From: Sclerodactyla briareus
Taxonomy: Eukaryota > Echinodermata > Holothuroidea > Dendrochirotida > Sclerodactylidae
Reading direction: 5' to 3'
Assembly: GCA_026419785.1 (NCBI GenBank)
Contig: JAODTK010000965.1
Coordinates: 248,001-312,000, forward strand
Length of the DNA: 64,000 bases
Part shown: piece by piece, positions 62,565 to 64,000 of the stretch
How the letters are laid out: every line of letters begins with the position of its first letter
Position numbering within the stretch: the stretch's first letter is position 1
Translations under genes and position numbers: made by a program
Notes under the pieces: generated by a model
Told to the model about the DNA's origin: nothing
What the model saw: the letters and a program-made list of their open reading frames with translations, nothing else
The model's database searches: none

Positions 62565-63690
62565 GAGCCCAGGGTCCCAAGTAGGACCTTGGGTCCTAAA
62601 TCCCTGGGCACCTTGATTAAGTACGGCTATGAGACCATCATTTTTACGAACATCATACACACCAACATATTTGTAGGAAATACAAAGATTTTGCAGTATT
62701 TATATAGTGGGCCCTGGGGCCCATATCGGGGTCATGGGCTCCAAAATTCCAGAAACAACCCCCAAGGGCCCTCTACCCAAGGACTATACATTTAACTTTG
62801 AAGAATTCAATTGAGGCTGGGAGAGATGCATTTACGTGCCATCTGTGTGAAATGTCATAAAAATGGGCCCTCGGGCCACCTTGGCGGAAAATTACCAACC
62901 ACAAAAGTACGGCTGTTAGACCAATCATTATGACCGAATATCAGCACGTGCACCAAAATTCGTAATAGAAGAAGCATTTTGTGTAATTCCACATGATGGG
63001 CCTCACTGGCGCCCTAGGTCCAAAATTCCTGAGTACCCTGAAGGTGCCCAATTAGACCATCATTATGACCTGGAACATCAGCCCACTGGGCAACAAAATT
63101 TGTAGAAGATACACACATTTTGGCGGTATTCATATAATGGCCCAGGACCCAATTTGGGCCATAAGCCCAAAATTCCGGATCATCCCCAATGGCCTTACTC
63201 AAGGATCATTACATGTAAATTCAAAGAAAATCAATCGAAAGCTTGTGGCGGAGGTGCACTCCAAGTACCATGGTATGAAAGTTCATAGAATGGGCCCCAA
63301 GTGGGACCTTGGACCAAAAATTCTCAGAACACCCCGAAAGTACGGCTTGGCTAGACCATCAGTATGATCGAATGTCAGCACTGTGCACTAAACTTTGTAG
63401 GAGGAGAAAGCATTCTGCGTGATTCCACATAATCGGCCTAGGGCCTAAAATTCCCAAAAACACCCCAATGTGCCCTTACCCAAAGACCATTACATGGAAC
63501 TTTGAGGAACTTCAATCAGAGCTTGAGGGAGCGATCGCGCATTTCAAGTACTATTGTGTGAAATTTGATACAATGTGCCCCCAGGTCCAAATGGACCTTG
63601 GATCAAAAATTCCCGACACCCCAAAAGTATCAAGCCCAATGATAACCTGGGCCGAGCATCCCGCTGAAAAATCTGTTTTTGTATGAGATA
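62565..63690. repeat. tandem array of about 295-bp units (family H)
   Basis: The anchor tgggccc.a.gtgggaccttgg recurs, with changes, at about 62567, 62865, 63290 and 63573. Within units the phrases agtacggct, agaccatcat.atgac, ac(a/c)aa(a)tttgtag(g/a)a, taatgg(g)ccca, aaaattcc..a.cacccc and gccct.acccaagga.cat.aca recur in order. One half-unit is duplicated around 63020-63170. Short plus-strand frames (68-100 codons) are repeat shadows. Confidence 0.85.
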
Positions 63691-64000
63691 CTTTTTGAAT
63701 TTACGGCATTATAGCCTATTGTTTCCTCTTCAATGACCTTGCCCTTCACAGGGTAAAACATGTCTCAGGGGTCAAATAAACCATTGTCTAAGTTTAGTAA
63801 ACATTCATCGAAGATGACAATTGGAGGGGCCAAAAGCAAATGTGGACAGACTGGATAGATAGATAACATAGGTAGATAGCACCGACCAGTACAATAGGCT
63901 CAACCAGCCGTACTGGTTTGAGTAAATCACCACAAAACACCTACATCCTAGATGGCGATCCCCTCTTGAAGGTATTAATCTAAAAAGACATATCGATGCC
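63691..64000. other. unassigned DNA at the window end
   Basis: Contains a short gata-rich patch (about 63855-63880). Nothing else is recognised. Confidence 0.4.

Noticed and set aside
59700-63690. Regularly spaced direct repeats that could suggest a CRISPR-like array
   Set aside because: Units of 240-300 bp are homologous throughout with no unique spacers, and the DNA is eukaryotic; these are tandem arrays.

Overview
This window is animal nuclear DNA, most likely from a marine invertebrate deuterostome such as an echinoderm. That call is inferred from the mix of content, not from a diagnostic gene. There are no operons, ribosome binding sites or phage signals. Coding sequence is sparse and split by introns with GT/AG-type ends. 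The rest is AT-rich DNA full of microsatellites, LINE 3' ends, tandem arrays of 240-300 bp units and short dispersed repeats. Every recognisable coding segment is broken by small indels, often in short homopolymers. This looks like either a poorly polished long-read assembly or extensive decay, and the window alone does not separate the two.

Layout. (1) 1-9 kb has no recognised gene. It holds a diverged segmental duplication (about 3.2-5.3 kb and 6.2-7.1 kb); one copy carries a 5'-truncated CR1-like LINE that the other lacks, so occupied and empty sites sit side by side. (2) 9-16.5 kb holds two copies of a dispersed element, an L2/CR1-type LINE 3' end running into (ATT/GTA)n, a 190 bp tandem duplication and a degenerate TGACCT-rich tandem array. 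(3) 16.6-19.4 kb, minus strand, is a class A (rhodopsin-family) GPCR in two exons separated by an intron inside the DRY motif, with several frameshifts. (4) 19.4-44.9 kb is essentially gene-free: microsatellites, a three-copy dispersed repeat, a tRNA-like SINE head near 34.9 kb and poly-C/poly-G tracts. (5) 44.9-45.8 kb, minus strand, has two fragments of one LINE family; 48.1 kb has a weak hAT-transposase-like fragment; 51.5 kb has a possible orphan exon; 53.1-53.5 kb is a GC-rich island that may be LTR-like; 54.8 kb has a CR1-like reverse-transcriptase fragment. (6) 55.66-57.06 kb, plus strand, is a leucine-rich-repeat membrane protein with signal peptide, about ten LRRs, an LRR C-terminal cap and a terminal hydrophobic segment, again frameshifted. 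(7) 57.6-63.7 kb is dominated by three tandem-repeat arrays of about 300, 240 and 295 bp. The first carries perfect DR1 nuclear-receptor half-site pairs. The second is interrupted by an inverted-repeat element and by a SINE/LINE-type tail. Between the second and third lies a possible exon of a transglutaminase-type C-terminal domain.

The genes do not form a pathway; each looks like an independent locus in repeat-rich DNA. I did not find a convincing new biological system. The best leads are the DR1-bearing satellite, the paired empty/occupied insertion sites, the inverted-repeat element, and the GPCR and LRR loci, whose true coding state needs reads or transcripts.
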